This document shows, piece by piece, positions 42,080-51,063 of a stretch of DNA of 58,433 bases. The position numbers and the translations under genes were made by a program. Every line of letters begins with the position of its first letter. Position 1 is the stretch's first letter. The notes beneath the pieces were generated by a model. It was not told the DNA's origin. It was given only the letters and a program-made list of their open reading frames with translations, and searched no databases. Source of the stretch: Actinomycetota bacterium (lineage in GTDB: Bacteria; Actinomycetota; Actinomycetes; Streptosporangiales; Streptosporangiaceae); the NCBI GenBank assembly GCA_003242605.1, contig QGUZ01000003.1:1-58433 (forward strand), written 5' to 3'.

Positions 42080-42661
42080 GACACAGTATTCCAGCAGACC
42101 ACGGCGGTTGATCGTGCAACTTCAGGGATAGCGGATCACCCTACTCCCACCCGCCATCCGCCGGCAGCCGCGACACGCCGCTCCCGCCGGACAAAAACGG
42201 CACGCCAGTCAAATACGCAACCCGCGGCACGCGCCTGCCCTGCACCCGACGATGCGAGGCGGCATCGCCACGTCACTGGCCCGCGCCCGCCGTCACCCCA
42301 CGGGAAGACACCTGGGATCCCGCCTGTACGTGAACCGGCCCCCGCCACCGCGGGCCACGGCCCGGCCGGCGCGGCGCGACCACCGGCGGGAGAGCATGCC
42401 GAAGACCCTGGCGCAGGGCCACGGTGACAGCGCGCCGTGCGCAGGGCGGCGAAGGTCCTGTGGCCCGCCGCCCGCGGTTCACCTGCGATCCACAGCCGTG
42501 CGAAACGATCCGGTACGCCCGCCACGGCCGCCGCCGCGGATCGCGGCCGGTTCAGCGTGAGGCGACCGGCCGGCCGCGGCATGCCGGGCACCCCTTACGC
42601 GGCCCCGGGGATCACCCGGCACCCGGCGGCCGCGCCGTACCCGGGCGGCGAAGCCCGTGAC
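42080..42661. other. Gene-free stretch upstream of adnAB
   Basis: About 580 bp with no supported gene. The open frames are Arg/Ala/Gly-rich and lack ribosome sites or recognisable motifs. It should hold the adnAB promoter, though I see no clear -35/-10 pair. Confidence 0.5.
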
Positions 42662-42682
42662 GCCCGCGCCGCCGGCGCGGGC
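42662..42682 (-). terminator. Terminator after the CDP-glycerol transferase gene
   Basis: GCCCGCGCC (42662-42670) pairs with GGCGCGGGC (42674-42682) across GCC, 17 bp beyond the stop of the leftward gene at 42699. Confidence 0.5.
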
Positions 42683-42698
42683 CGTACCCGGCCCGGGG

Positions 42699-45600
42699 TC
42701 AGCTCGGCCGCCAGACGTGGTCGACGAGGCGGACGGTGGCCTTGCCGTCGTCGTGCGGGGCGTGGCGGCGGGCGAAGGAGGCGTAGCGCTCGGCGTACGC
42801 GGCGGCGACCCGGTCGATCGAGCGCAGCGCGTCGACCACCTCGGCCTGCTCGAACAGCAGCGGGCCCGGGGCCTGGGTGGACAGGTCGAGGTAGAGGCCG
42901 CGGACCTCCTGGAACCGGTCGAGGTCGGGGGCGTACAGCAGGACCGGCCGGCCGGTGACGACGAAGTCGAACATCACCGCCGAGTAGTCGGTGATGAGCA
43001 CGTCCGCCACGAGCAGCAGCTCGGTGACGTCCGGATAGGTGGTGACGTCGAGCGCGAACGCCGCGCCGCCCGGGCCGGCGGCCTTCGCCTTCGCCTTGGC
43101 CTTCGCCATCGCGGCACGCCGGGCGAGCAGCTTCGGGCTCGGCCGGGTCTCCTCGGGCCCGATCGGCGGCAGCGGCACCGAGTCGAAGGCCATCGCCTTC
43201 GCCGCGGCCGAGTCCGGCGCGGCGAGGCCCGGCGCCGACGGGTAGGCCTGCAGGTAGTGGCCGCGGACGAGCAGCACGTGGTCGTGGCCGATCGCCTTGC
43301 GCAGCTCGGTGAGGTCGAGGCGGAGCGAGGAGTTCTTCCGGTCGTTGTCCCGCGCGGTGGGCGCGTACAGCACGATCCGCTTGCCCTCGGGCAGGCCGAG
43401 CCGGCGCCGCACCGCCGCGGCGAGCGCCTCGCGGTCCCCGGCCACGAGCAGGTCGTTGCGCGGCAGCCCGCACTCCAGCAGCTCGCCCTCGTACCGGAAC
43501 GCCCGGCGGAGGATGCGCGCCGCCCACGGGCTCTGCGCGACGAGCAGGTCCCAGTTGCGCACCTCGGCGGCCTGCCGGTACCACACCGGCGGCCGCGGCA
43601 CCCGCGACATGTGCGGCTGGTCCACCCCGACGCGCTTGACCGGGGTGCCGTGCCAGGTCTGCACCACCACCTGGTCGTCGCGGGCGCGGAACCAGGGCGG
43701 CAGCATCGAGTTCGTCACGATGTACTTGGCCCGGGCGAGCGCCTCGTAGTGCTCGCGCCCGCCCTCGCGCACTACCCGCGGGGTGATCCCGTGGCCGAGC
43801 CCGAGCGCGGCCGAGTCGGGTGGGGTGAACGCGCCGTCGCGGACCACCCAGATGTGCTCGCGGTCGTCGCCGCGGCGCAGCCGTTCCTCGTAGATCGCGC
43901 GCGGGCTGTCGGCGTACCACCGGCCGTCGAAGGAGACGTACACGGTCGCGTCCCACGGCTCGCGGGAGCGCTCGGCCGGGTAGAACACCCGGCGCAGCGA
44001 CCAGTCGCCCGCCGCGCCCTTCTCGTCGTCGGGGATCTTCTCGGCGACGACGAGGATCGGCACGTCGAACCGGGTGGACACGATCCGGTAGCTACGGCCG
44101 GCGATCTCCACCGGCGACTCGTCGAGGCCGGCGAGCGCGGGGTGGGAGAACCGCACCGGCACGCTCACCGCCCGGCCCTTCGCGGTCGTGCCGGTGACCG
44201 TCATGTGCCACACGCCGCTCGGCAGCACCACGGTGCCGCCGAACCGCGGCATCGCCCCGGGGGCGAACCGCGCGGTGAACCGGGTGCCCTCCCGGGTGAG
44301 CGGCACGTGGAAGACGAGGCCGGAGGTGTGCCGCAGCACCAGCTCGCGCGGGCCGGGATCGGGGTCCGGATAGTCGCCGGTGAGGGTGAGCGTGCCGCTG
44401 CGCCCGTCCCCGTCCACCTGCCAGGTCGCGGAGGTGATGAACGGCCGGATGCGGTACGCGGCGATCGTCGCCCGGTCGCGCCGGTCCCGCAGCACCGCGA
44501 TCTCCCGCTCGCCGACCAGCAGCCGGGCCTCGGCCTCGTCGGTGAGCTGGACGGACGCGGCGGGCAGGCCCTTCGGCTCCACCCACAGCCGGCGCACCTC
44601 GCGCTCCTTGAGCAGGCTCTGCGCGGGCAGCTCGAGGGAGAACCGGGTGCCGCCGGTGACCGGGGTGAAGTCGGCGGCGACGCGGTAGCCGCCGAGCCGG
44701 GCGCGGCCCTTGGTGATCGGGCGGCCCGGCAGGAAGCCGACGAGCTCCACGGTGTCCCCGTCGAGCGCGGCCGACAGCAGCTCGGCCCGGGTCGGCTGCA
44801 GCACGACCTGCAGGGCGCGGTCGGAGGTCCACACCGGCCGCACCCACAGGCCGGGCTTCACCTCACGGCCGTCCGGGCGCTCGGTACGGCCCTGCACGGG
44901 ACCGCGCAGCGGTCCGGTGGCGCGGGCCGCCCGGCTCCAGATCACGATCTCGGCCCGCCAGGTCGTGGTGTCGCGCACGATCGCCCGGCCGCGCAGCACC
45001 CGCTTGGCGCCGCGCACCACCGCGCGGATCCCGGCCCGCCAGCGCAGCGCGATCGGGTTGAGCTCGGCGACGAAGCCCGCCCACTCGTAGTTGCAGCCCG
45101 GCTCGGCCGCCCCGTGGTTCACCTGGGGGCGGTGGATCCGGGTGGTCCGCATCGTGATCGGCGGCAGCCAGCGCGGGCCGTACAGCCGCACCCGGGCCCG
45201 GTTGAACCGGCGGCTGCGCACCGAGAGGCCGGCCAGGTAGGCGTGCCCGGTGATCCGCAGCCGCCCCTCCCGGGTCCAGGAGATCTCGTCGATCTGGGTG
45301 ACCGGGACCAGGTCGGCGCGGCGCAGCCGCAGCAGCGACGGCGAGGTGCCCTCGGGCAGCTCCACCGGCGGCTCGGCGTACCAGCGCAGGCCGCGGCGCA
45401 CCCGGCGGAACGGCTCGGTCTGCGCGGCGGCGAGCTTCGCCAGGTCCTCGCTCTCGGCGAGCTCGGTGGGGTCACGGGTCTCGATCAGGTGGTAGGCGAG
45501 GCGGCGCATCACCGGAAGGGCGCGCTTGACCCGCGGCTCCACCGTGGCGAGAAAGGGGCGCAGCGCCGCGATCGCCTCCCGCCGTCGTTCCGGGCCGCGC

Positions 45601-45806
45601 CGGGCCGCGCTGTCGAGCCGGGCGCCGATCGGCCCGCAGAGCACCTCGGTGTGCAGGCGGCGGCGATCCGCGCGGGAAAGCCCGGTGGTGTCGACCGCTG
45701 AGATCAGCCCTTCCAGCGCCTCTCCCCGGTCGAAGAGATCTTGGACGGCCCGCAACCGCTCGGCGAGTAGGTCGCCTTGCCGGACGGGCGTCGCGCCGGT
45801 GGGCAT
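42699..45806 (-). CDS. Large CDP-glycerol glycerophosphotransferase family protein
   Basis: This 1035-aa protein has a helical N-terminal region (about 1-110), a long middle of beta-rich repeats (about 120-600), and a C-terminal CDP-glycerol glycerophosphotransferase (GT-B) domain (about 610-1030). The last domain has KYIVTNSMLPPWFRARDDQVVVQTWHGTPVKRVGVD, RIVLYAPTARDN and VLITDYSAVMFDFVVTGRPVLLY, all typical of TagF-like enzymes. Teichoic-acid or related wall-polymer synthesis is the likely role. Residues about 900-960 hold an insert with an AKAKAKAKA run. ATG 45806 is used; GTG 45821 is possible. Confidence 0.85.
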   Translation of the reverse strand: MPTGATPVRQGDLLAERLRAVQDLFDRGEALEGLISAVDTTGLSRADRRRLHTEVLCGPIGARLDSAARRGPERRREAIAALRPFLATVEPRVKRALPVMRRLAYHLIETRDPTELAESEDLAKLAAAQTEPFRRVRRGLRWYAEPPVELPEGTSPSLLRLRRADLVPVTQIDEISWTREGRLRITGHAYLAGLSVRSRRFNRARVRLYGPRWLPPITMRTTRIHRPQVNHGAAEPGCNYEWAGFVAELNPIALRWRAGIRAVVRGAKRVLRGRAIVRDTTTWRAEIVIWSRAARATGPLRGPVQGRTERPDGREVKPGLWVRPVWTSDRALQVVLQPTRAELLSAALDGDTVELVGFLPGRPITKGRARLGGYRVAADFTPVTGGTRFSLELPAQSLLKEREVRRLWVEPKGLPAASVQLTDEAEARLLVGEREIAVLRDRRDRATIAAYRIRPFITSATWQVDGDGRSGTLTLTGDYPDPDPGPRELVLRHTSGLVFHVPLTREGTRFTARFAPGAMPRFGGTVVLPSGVWHMTVTGTTAKGRAVSVPVRFSHPALAGLDESPVEIAGRSYRIVSTRFDVPILVVAEKIPDDEKGAAGDWSLRRVFYPAERSREPWDATVYVSFDGRWYADSPRAIYEERLRRGDDREHIWVVRDGAFTPPDSAALGLGHGITPRVVREGGREHYEALARAKYIVTNSMLPPWFRARDDQVVVQTWHGTPVKRVGVDQPHMSRVPRPPVWYRQAAEVRNWDLLVAQSPWAARILRRAFRYEGELLECGLPRNDLLVAGDREALAAAVRRRLGLPEGKRIVLYAPTARDNDRKNSSLRLDLTELRKAIGHDHVLLVRGHYLQAYPSAPGLAAPDSAAAKAMAFDSVPLPPIGPEETRPSPKLLARRAAMAKAKAKAKAAGPGGAAFALDVTTYPDVTELLLVADVLITDYSAVMFDFVVTGRPVLLYAPDLDRFQEVRGLYLDLSTQAPGPLLFEQAEVVDALRSIDRVAAAYAERYASFARRHAPHDDGKATVRLVDHVWRPS

Positions 45807-45879
45807 GCGGAGGGGCACCACCTTTCGGAAACACTCGGGTATACCGGTATTCCCCCGATGGTAATGCCGGTACTCGTGT

Positions 45880-46176
45880 TCACGACGGACCGCCGTGCCA
45901 CCGGGCGCGGGACATGTCGGCGCGTTCCCCGCGCAGCGGCGTCCCCTCCTGCCGCCACCTGCGCAGACACTGCTGCTCGTGACCGCGCGGCGGGCTGCCG
46001 TCGCTGCGCACGACACGCCACCAGCAGACGGCGCCGCCCCACAGCGCCATCACCCGGCCGACCTGGCGGGGGCCGCCCTCACCGAGGTACTCGGCGATGT
46101 CGCCGTACGACATCACCCGGCCGGGCGGGATGCGCTCGACCACCTCGAGCACCCGCTCGACGTACTCCGGTCGCAC
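45880..46176 (-). CDS. Alkyltransferase-like (ATL) DNA-repair protein
   Basis: This 98-aa protein has the MGMT DNA-binding domain: VLEVVERIPPGRVMSYGDIAEYLGEGGPRQVGRVM. The PCHRVV active site of O6-methylguanine methyltransferase reads VCWWRVV, with Trp at the methyl-acceptor cysteine position, so it cannot demethylate. ATL proteins bind O6-alkylguanine and pass it to nucleotide excision repair. The C-terminal QQCLRRWRQEGTPL is family-like. The start is GTG. In mycobacteria an equivalent gene (Rv3204) sits in the same neighbourhood. Confidence 0.85.
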   Translation of the reverse strand: MRPEYVERVLEVVERIPPGRVMSYGDIAEYLGEGGPRQVGRVMALWGGAVCWWRVVRSDGSPPRGHEQQCLRRWRQEGTPLRGERADMSRARWHGGPS

Positions 46177-46238
46177 GCCCGCTCCGTTCTCCCCGGTGCC
46201 CCGGCCGCGTCGGCCTTCTCCGGCCGGTCAGCGGCCCG

Positions 46239-46628
46239 TCACTCGCTCCACTGGGCCGGGCCGGCCGCGAGGATCTCGTCGATCTTGCCGAATTCGTAGA
46301 CGTGGGAGCCGCTCACCTGCTCGACCACGCCGTCGCGGAGGCGGTAGAACTCGCCGTCCTCCCCCACCAGGCGCCCGCCGAGCGCCTCGGAGAGGCGGAC
46401 GAGCTGGGCGACCTGCCAGTCGGACACCGGCTCCCCGGTCACCGAGCCGGAGTCGTCCTCCGACCGCCGCCAGGAGGCGACCAGGTGCTCGTCGTCGGCG
46501 TGGCGCGCCACGATCTCCACGCCGTCCTGAGATCCGCGCACCGCGAACCCCGCCTCCGTCACCGCCGGTTCGGCGAGTTCGGCGTAGGCGAGCGGAGAAT
46601 CACGTTCCACGCGCAGCTGGTATCCCAT
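46239..46628 (-). CDS. Hypothetical protein
   Basis: This 129-aa protein (MGYQLRVERDSPLAYAELAEPAV...) has no domain I recognise. It is acidic, alternates predicted strands and helices, and codon use fits a real gene. ATG 46628 was chosen from the clear start of alpha/beta character; a GTG twelve codons upstream is in frame. It is 62 bp upstream of the ATL gene on the same strand. Confidence 0.6.
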   Translation of the reverse strand: MGYQLRVERDSPLAYAELAEPAVTEAGFAVRGSQDGVEIVARHADDEHLVASWRRSEDDSGSVTGEPVSDWQVAQLVRLSEALGGRLVGEDGEFYRLRDGVVEQVSGSHVYEFGKIDEILAAGPAQWSE

Positions 46629-46750
46629 GTGCCGCGACGATAGCGAACCACCGCGCCGGGCCACGGCGGAAACGCGGCACGCCGTCGAAACGCAGCAGAA
46701 CTGGTTTCAAACCGCCACCGAAGAGCGCCCGAATCGCGGCCACATCGTGA

Positions 46751-47995
46751 TCAACCGCGTTCCGAACGGCGGACCAGGATGAGCACCCCGCCCGCGAACG
46801 CGGCGAGGCCGAAGGCCACGCCGAGGCCGTAGGCCCACATGCGGAACGGGTCGGGGCCCGGGGGCTCCGGCTCGGGCGCGGCCGTTCCGCCGCCGAACCG
46901 CAGGCTCTCGTCCACCGGCAGGCTCACCCGGTGGCCGGCGAGCTGCGCGGCCCGCTCCAGCGCGGCCGCGGCGTCCACCGTGCCGAACCCCACCCGGTCG
47001 TCGTATCCCGCCTCCGGGCGGTTCCGGGTGCTCGAGGTGAGCGCCTGGGCGACCAGCTCGGGCCGCAGCCCGGGGTGCCGGGCCTTGATCAGCGCGACCA
47101 CGCCGCCGACGAGCGCGGCCGCGGCGTCGGTCGAGCTGACCGTGGTGCGGCCGCCGCGCGAGCTCGCCACCGGCACGTCCACCCCGGGGGCGGCGACCAG
47201 CACCGACAGGTTGTCGCTGCTGAACTCGGCGGGCCTGCCGTCCCGGTCCACCGCGGCCACGCCGATCACGCCGGAGTAGCCCGCCGGGAACCGCCAGTAC
47301 GAGGTGCCGTTCTCCTTGCTCGGCTCGCTCGCGCCGTCGTCGCCCACCGAGGCCACCACCGGCACGCCCCGGGCGAGCGCGTAGGCGACGGCCTCGCCGG
47401 CGATGCGCTGCGCGCCGTACCGGCCGTTCGGCACGACGATCACCGCGGCGTCGTGGCTCACCGCGTACCGGACCGCCCGGGCGAACTCGGCGTCCGCGGG
47501 GCCGCCGGGCAGCATCGTGGTCTCGCCGAGCTCCACCGCGATCGGGATCGACAGGATGCGCGCCTCGGGCGCGACCCCGGAGAGCGCGCCGTCCTTGCCC
47601 GAGCCGGCGATGAGCGAGGCCATCCGGGTGCCGTGCTCGCCCACCGGGGAGCGCAGGTCCCCGTAGAAGAACCCGGACAGGTCGGGGCCTTCGGTGACCT
47701 TGCCCTTGAGCTCCTTCACCGAGGTGCGCACCCGGGTGTCGAGCAGCGCCACGGTCACCCCGGCCCCCTTGCCGAGGCGCCAGGCCCGCTCCACGTTGAG
47801 CGCGTCGAACACCCACCGCTGCTCCTCGCGGATGTCGGCCCCGGCCCGCGCCGCGGCGGCGGACGGCGCGCCGGTGACGAGCGCGGCGAGCACGGTGGCG
47901 GTGGCCGCGGCGAACGCCCTCGGCAGGGCTCGCGGCCGGGCCCTCCGCGGCCCCGGCCGGGCCGGCACGCGTCCGGTCAGCAGGCTCCTCAGCAC
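46751..47995 (-). CDS. Mycosin-like subtilase with degenerate active site (predicted pseudoprotease)
   Basis: This 414-aa S8-fold protein has a signal sequence (about 20-48), a subtilase domain and a C-terminal membrane helix (about 388-408) plus RRSERG. Catalytic Asp86 (VALLDTRV) and His121 (GEHGTRMASLIAG) are kept. The serine block GTSxAxxxVSG reads STDAAAALVGG, which puts Asp290 at the nucleophile position, and the oxyanion Asn (GNE) reads GDD at 218-220. It is therefore probably inactive, perhaps a binding or regulatory partner of the active paralogue at 48919. The GTG start overlaps the stop of the membrane-protein gene in a GTGCTGA junction. Confidence 0.8.
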   Translation of the reverse strand: MLRSLLTGRVPARPGPRRARPRALPRAFAAATATVLAALVTGAPSAAAARAGADIREEQRWVFDALNVERAWRLGKGAGVTVALLDTRVRTSVKELKGKVTEGPDLSGFFYGDLRSPVGEHGTRMASLIAGSGKDGALSGVAPEARILSIPIAVELGETTMLPGGPADAEFARAVRYAVSHDAAVIVVPNGRYGAQRIAGEAVAYALARGVPVVASVGDDGASEPSKENGTSYWRFPAGYSGVIGVAAVDRDGRPAEFSSDNLSVLVAAPGVDVPVASSRGGRTTVSSTDAAAALVGGVVALIKARHPGLRPELVAQALTSSTRNRPEAGYDDRVGFGTVDAAAALERAAQLAGHRVSLPVDESLRFGGGTAAPEPEPPGPDPFRMWAYGLGVAFGLAAFAGGVLILVRRSERG

Positions 47996-48909
47996 ACGTT
48001 CCCCTGGGTGCAGCGCGGTACGTCGGGCGGCCGGCCGAGCGCGCGGGCGATCTGGCCGCCGATCGTCTGGGCGACCGGCCACAGCTCGCTGTGCAGGATC
48101 TCCTCGGGCGGCACCGCCTGGCGGGTCCGCCCGTCGGTGTACCCGGAGGTGGTGAAGACGATGTACGGCCCGGTCGCGGTCCAGCCGGTGCGCTGCCGCT
48201 GGGCCGCGCCGAACTTCTCGGTCACCGTGCCGGGGAACGCCACCGGGCGCACCCCGACCCGGTCGTCGATCGGGAGCTTCGTCGCCGCCTCGATGCGGGC
48301 CTCCTCGTCGCGGAGCACGGCGACGCCGACGGTGATGGCGTAGGCGGCGGACTGGTCGACGTAGGTGGCGCGCAGCAGGGTGCGGCAGCCGTACTCCTCG
48401 AGCACCCCGGCGACCGGCGCGTCGAGCCCGCCGCGGCAGCTCGTCTCGGGGGCGATGCCGACCCGGCGGGCGACCCTTTGGGTACGGCCGAGCCCGGTGT
48501 ACTCCACCTCGGAGGGGAAGATGCGGGTGGCGGGCCAGCTGTGCCAGCGGCGCGCCACGTCCTTGCGCACGTACTCGGCGCGCTCGGCCGCGGTGAGCGG
48601 CCGGGACCGGGTCTCCCGGAGCAGCCCGACGGTGCCGAGCAGCACGTCGGTGGCGGCGACGACGAGGATCACCCCGATGAGGGCGAGGAACAGGCCGCGA
48701 CGGCGCACGCCCTGCCGCAGCTCCTCGCGCTCGCGGGCCTCCTGCGCGGCCCGGGCGGCCTCGCTCCGCCGCAGGCCGGTCGTCCAGATCCGGCCGGTCC
48801 CCCCGCGGTCGCGGGGGCGCCGGTCCGGCACGAGGTTCGGCGCCCGCGTGCCTGAGCCGCGAACGGGCCACGGCGCGCCGCGTCGGCCCTTCGCCCCCTC
48901 AGGCTTCAT
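47989..48909 (-). CDS. Single-pass membrane protein, partner of mycosin module 1
   Basis: This 306-aa protein has an Arg-rich cytoplasmic N terminus (1-70), one membrane helix (about 73-95) and an external domain with conserved cysteines. It shares with its paralogue at 50247 the pattern RRW(H/Q)xWPxxRIFP...TxC...C(R)xxLRATY(V/L)D and a terminal Cys (QGNVC). No family is recognised. The gene order membrane protein-subtilase with overlap repeats in the next module. Confidence 0.7.
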   Translation of the reverse strand: MKPEGAKGRRGAPWPVRGSGTRAPNLVPDRRPRDRGGTGRIWTTGLRRSEAARAAQEAREREELRQGVRRRGLFLALIGVILVVAATDVLLGTVGLLRETRSRPLTAAERAEYVRKDVARRWHSWPATRIFPSEVEYTGLGRTQRVARRVGIAPETSCRGGLDAPVAGVLEEYGCRTLLRATYVDQSAAYAITVGVAVLRDEEARIEAATKLPIDDRVGVRPVAFPGTVTEKFGAAQRQRTGWTATGPYIVFTTSGYTDGRTRQAVPPEEILHSELWPVAQTIGGQIARALGRPPDVPRCTQGNVC

Positions 48910-48918
48910 ACTCCGATG

Positions 48919-50253
48919 CTACGTCGATAGCGCGGGCCGTTGGGGTTCCCGCAATTCCTGGGACACCCGGGGTGTCCGGCGTCGCATGCGGCGGATGAGC
49001 ACGAGCAACACGGCGAAGCAGGCGAGCGCGCCGAGCCCGGCGGCGACCGCGATCCCGCCGAACAGCGCGATCTTGCCGCGGTCGCGGTGCACCACCTGGA
49101 TCGGGCCGGTGCGCACCGGCACGTCCGCCTCCGGCTTGATCGGCCGGTCCGGGTCCTGCACCCCGGGCCCGCTCGCCACGTGCCGGTGCCGGGCGAGCAG
49201 CGCGGCGTGCCGCAGCGCCAGCGCCGCGTTCACCACGCCGAACCCGGTGCCCGGGTCGTAGCCGCCGCGGGGCCGGCCGCGCGCCCCGGCGGTGATCGCC
49301 TGGGCCACGAGCGCGGGCGACATCTTCGGGTACCGCGACTTGATCAGCGCGGCCACCCCGGAGACGAGCGCGGTCGCCTGCGAGGTGCCGCGCCCGATCC
49401 AGTACTCGTCCCCGGGCCCGGCCCCGAGCACGTCCACGCCGGGCGCGGCCACGGTGACCAGCGAGTTGCGGTTGGAGAACGAGGCGCGCCGCTGCGACTT
49501 GTCGGCCGCCGCCACCGAGATCACCCCGGGCAGCGACGCCGGGTAGGAGTAGGGCGCGTGCCGCTTGCCCGCGCCCTCGTTGCCCGCGGCGGCGACGAGC
49601 ACCACGCCCTTGGAGATCGCGTACCGGATCGCGGCCCGCTCGGCCCGGGTGGGCTGGTCCTTCGAGATCGACAGGTTGATCACGTCGGCGCCCCGGTCGA
49701 CCGCGTACCGGATGCCCCGCGCCACCACCTTCTCGAACCGCGGCTCGGAGTTGAACGTGCGGAAGCCCGGCTCCTCGTCCTCGAGGATCACCCGGACGGA
49801 GAGGATCTTCGCCTCCGGCGCCACGCCGATCACGCCGCTCTGCCGCCCGGGCCCGTGCCCGTGCCCGGCGATCAGCGAGGCCATGTAGGTGCCGTGCAGC
49901 CGCTTCGGCGGGACCCCGGGCGGGTTGGCGCCGACGGTGAAGTCCTTGCCGGTGATCACCGAGCCGGCGAGGTCGCGGTGGCGGGGGTCCACCCCCGAGT
50001 CGAGCACCGCGACCAGCACCCCCTTGCCCCGGGTGATCTTCCAGGCCCGCTCCACGTCGAGGGTGCGCAGCACCTCCTGCTGGGAGCCGCGCACCTGGTC
50101 GGCGCGGGCCGCGCCGGCGAGGCCGTACGGCACGGCGCCGCAGACCACGGGCGCCAGCACGAGCAGCGCGGCGAGGATCGCGCCGAACCGGGAGACGACC
50201 CGGGACGGTACGGGACGGGCCAGCGGCGGACGGGGTGGGACTCGGGTCAGCAC
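48919..50253 (-). CDS. Mycosin-type subtilisin-like serine protease (S8)
   Basis: This 444-aa protein has an N-terminal signal (about 22-52), a subtilase domain with the complete triad Asp85 (VAVLDSGVDPRH), His120 (LHGTYMASLIAGHG) and Ser291 (GRGTSQATALVSG), and the oxyanion Asn225 (AAAGNEGAGK). It ends in a membrane helix (about 400-425). The architecture is that of type VII secretion mycosins. No EccB-D or ESX genes are in the window, so it may act on its own. The GTG start overlaps the upstream stop (GTGCTGA). Confidence 0.88.
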   Translation of the reverse strand: MLTRVPPRPPLARPVPSRVVSRFGAILAALLVLAPVVCGAVPYGLAGAARADQVRGSQQEVLRTLDVERAWKITRGKGVLVAVLDSGVDPRHRDLAGSVITGKDFTVGANPPGVPPKRLHGTYMASLIAGHGHGPGRQSGVIGVAPEAKILSVRVILEDEEPGFRTFNSEPRFEKVVARGIRYAVDRGADVINLSISKDQPTRAERAAIRYAISKGVVLVAAAGNEGAGKRHAPYSYPASLPGVISVAAADKSQRRASFSNRNSLVTVAAPGVDVLGAGPGDEYWIGRGTSQATALVSGVAALIKSRYPKMSPALVAQAITAGARGRPRGGYDPGTGFGVVNAALALRHAALLARHRHVASGPGVQDPDRPIKPEADVPVRTGPIQVVHRDRGKIALFGGIAVAAGLGALACFAVLLVLIRRMRRRTPRVSQELREPQRPALST

Positions 50254-51032
50254 ACCCACTCCTCGGCGGTGCAGTCCGGCACGACCGGGGTGACGAGGTT
50301 GCGCAGCACGCCGTCGGCGAGGTCCGCGGTGAAGCTGAACAGCGTCTCCCGCTGCCGCCCGACGGCGCGGGCGGGCCGGCCGTCCACCTGCCCGGCGGTG
50401 ACCGCCACCACGTACGGCCCCTCCTGCCGCGCGTAGCCGTGCTGCCGGCCCGCGGCGGTGAACCGGTCGGCGACGGTGCGCGGGAAGGACAGCGCGCGCA
50501 GGCCCGGCGACGGCTGTCCCGCGCGGGGAAACGCGGCGTGCGCCCGCGCGGCGGAGGCCGCGTCCGGGAAGGCCGCGACCCCGATGGTGACCACGACGCC
50601 CTGCAGGGCGTCGAGGTAGGTCGCCCGGAGCACGGCCCGGCAGCCCGCGGCGCGGAACACCGGGCGGAGCCGGGCGTCCACCGCGGCCTGGCAGTCGGTG
50701 CGGGACGACACGCCCACCCGCCGGGCACGCTCCTGGCCGCCCTGCTCGGTCACGTACGGCAGCGTGGCCGGGAAGATCCGCTTGACCGGCCAGACCTGCC
50801 AGCGCCGGGCGATCTCCTCGGCGGAGGCGCGCTGCAGCTCGGCCGCGTCGGGCCCGCGGGTCAGCTCGGCGCCGGCCACGCTCCCGGCGAACCCGGCGAC
50901 GATCGCGCAGCCCACCGCGAGCATGGCGACCACGACGAGCGCCGACCACGAACGCGGACGGGGGGCACGCCCGCCGCTCCGCTCCCAGTGCTCGCCCACC
51001 TGCATGACTTTAACCGGCGTACCGCCGCTCAT
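50247..51032 (-). CDS. Single-pass membrane protein, partner of mycosin module 2
   Basis: This 261-aa protein has one membrane helix (about 31-55) and an external region sharing with the 47989 product the stretches RRWQVWPVKRIFPATLPYV, TDCQAAVD and CRAVLRATYLD, and a C-terminal CTAEEWVC ending. ATG 51032 is chosen; ATG 51005 is also in frame and close to the membrane segment. It is the first gene of the leftward module run. Function is unknown. Confidence 0.7.
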   Translation of the reverse strand: MSGGTPVKVMQVGEHWERSGGRAPRPRSWSALVVVAMLAVGCAIVAGFAGSVAGAELTRGPDAAELQRASAEEIARRWQVWPVKRIFPATLPYVTEQGGQERARRVGVSSRTDCQAAVDARLRPVFRAAGCRAVLRATYLDALQGVVVTIGVAAFPDAASAARAHAAFPRAGQPSPGLRALSFPRTVADRFTAAGRQHGYARQEGPYVVAVTAGQVDGRPARAVGRQRETLFSFTADLADGVLRNLVTPVVPDCTAEEWVC

Positions 51033-51063
51033 CTGGTGATCCGTCCCGATTGGTCCGCCCGTG

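Noticed and set aside
35535..42119. A single leftward open frame of over 2100 codons spanning both adnB and the antisense-frame of adnA.
   Set aside because: Homology for the adnB frame begins only at GTG 38849; before that the frame is Arg/Pro/Gly-rich and adnA motifs lie in another frame. It is read-through of two overlapping genes, not a fusion.
38852..42427. Long rightward open frame opposite adnA.
   Set aside because: Low-complexity Arg/Gly/Ala/His product typical of antisense to GC3-rich genes, with no motif or ribosome site.
42136..42591. Leftward 151-codon frame upstream of adnA.
   Set aside because: No ribosome site, no recognisable motif and composition like other shadow frames.
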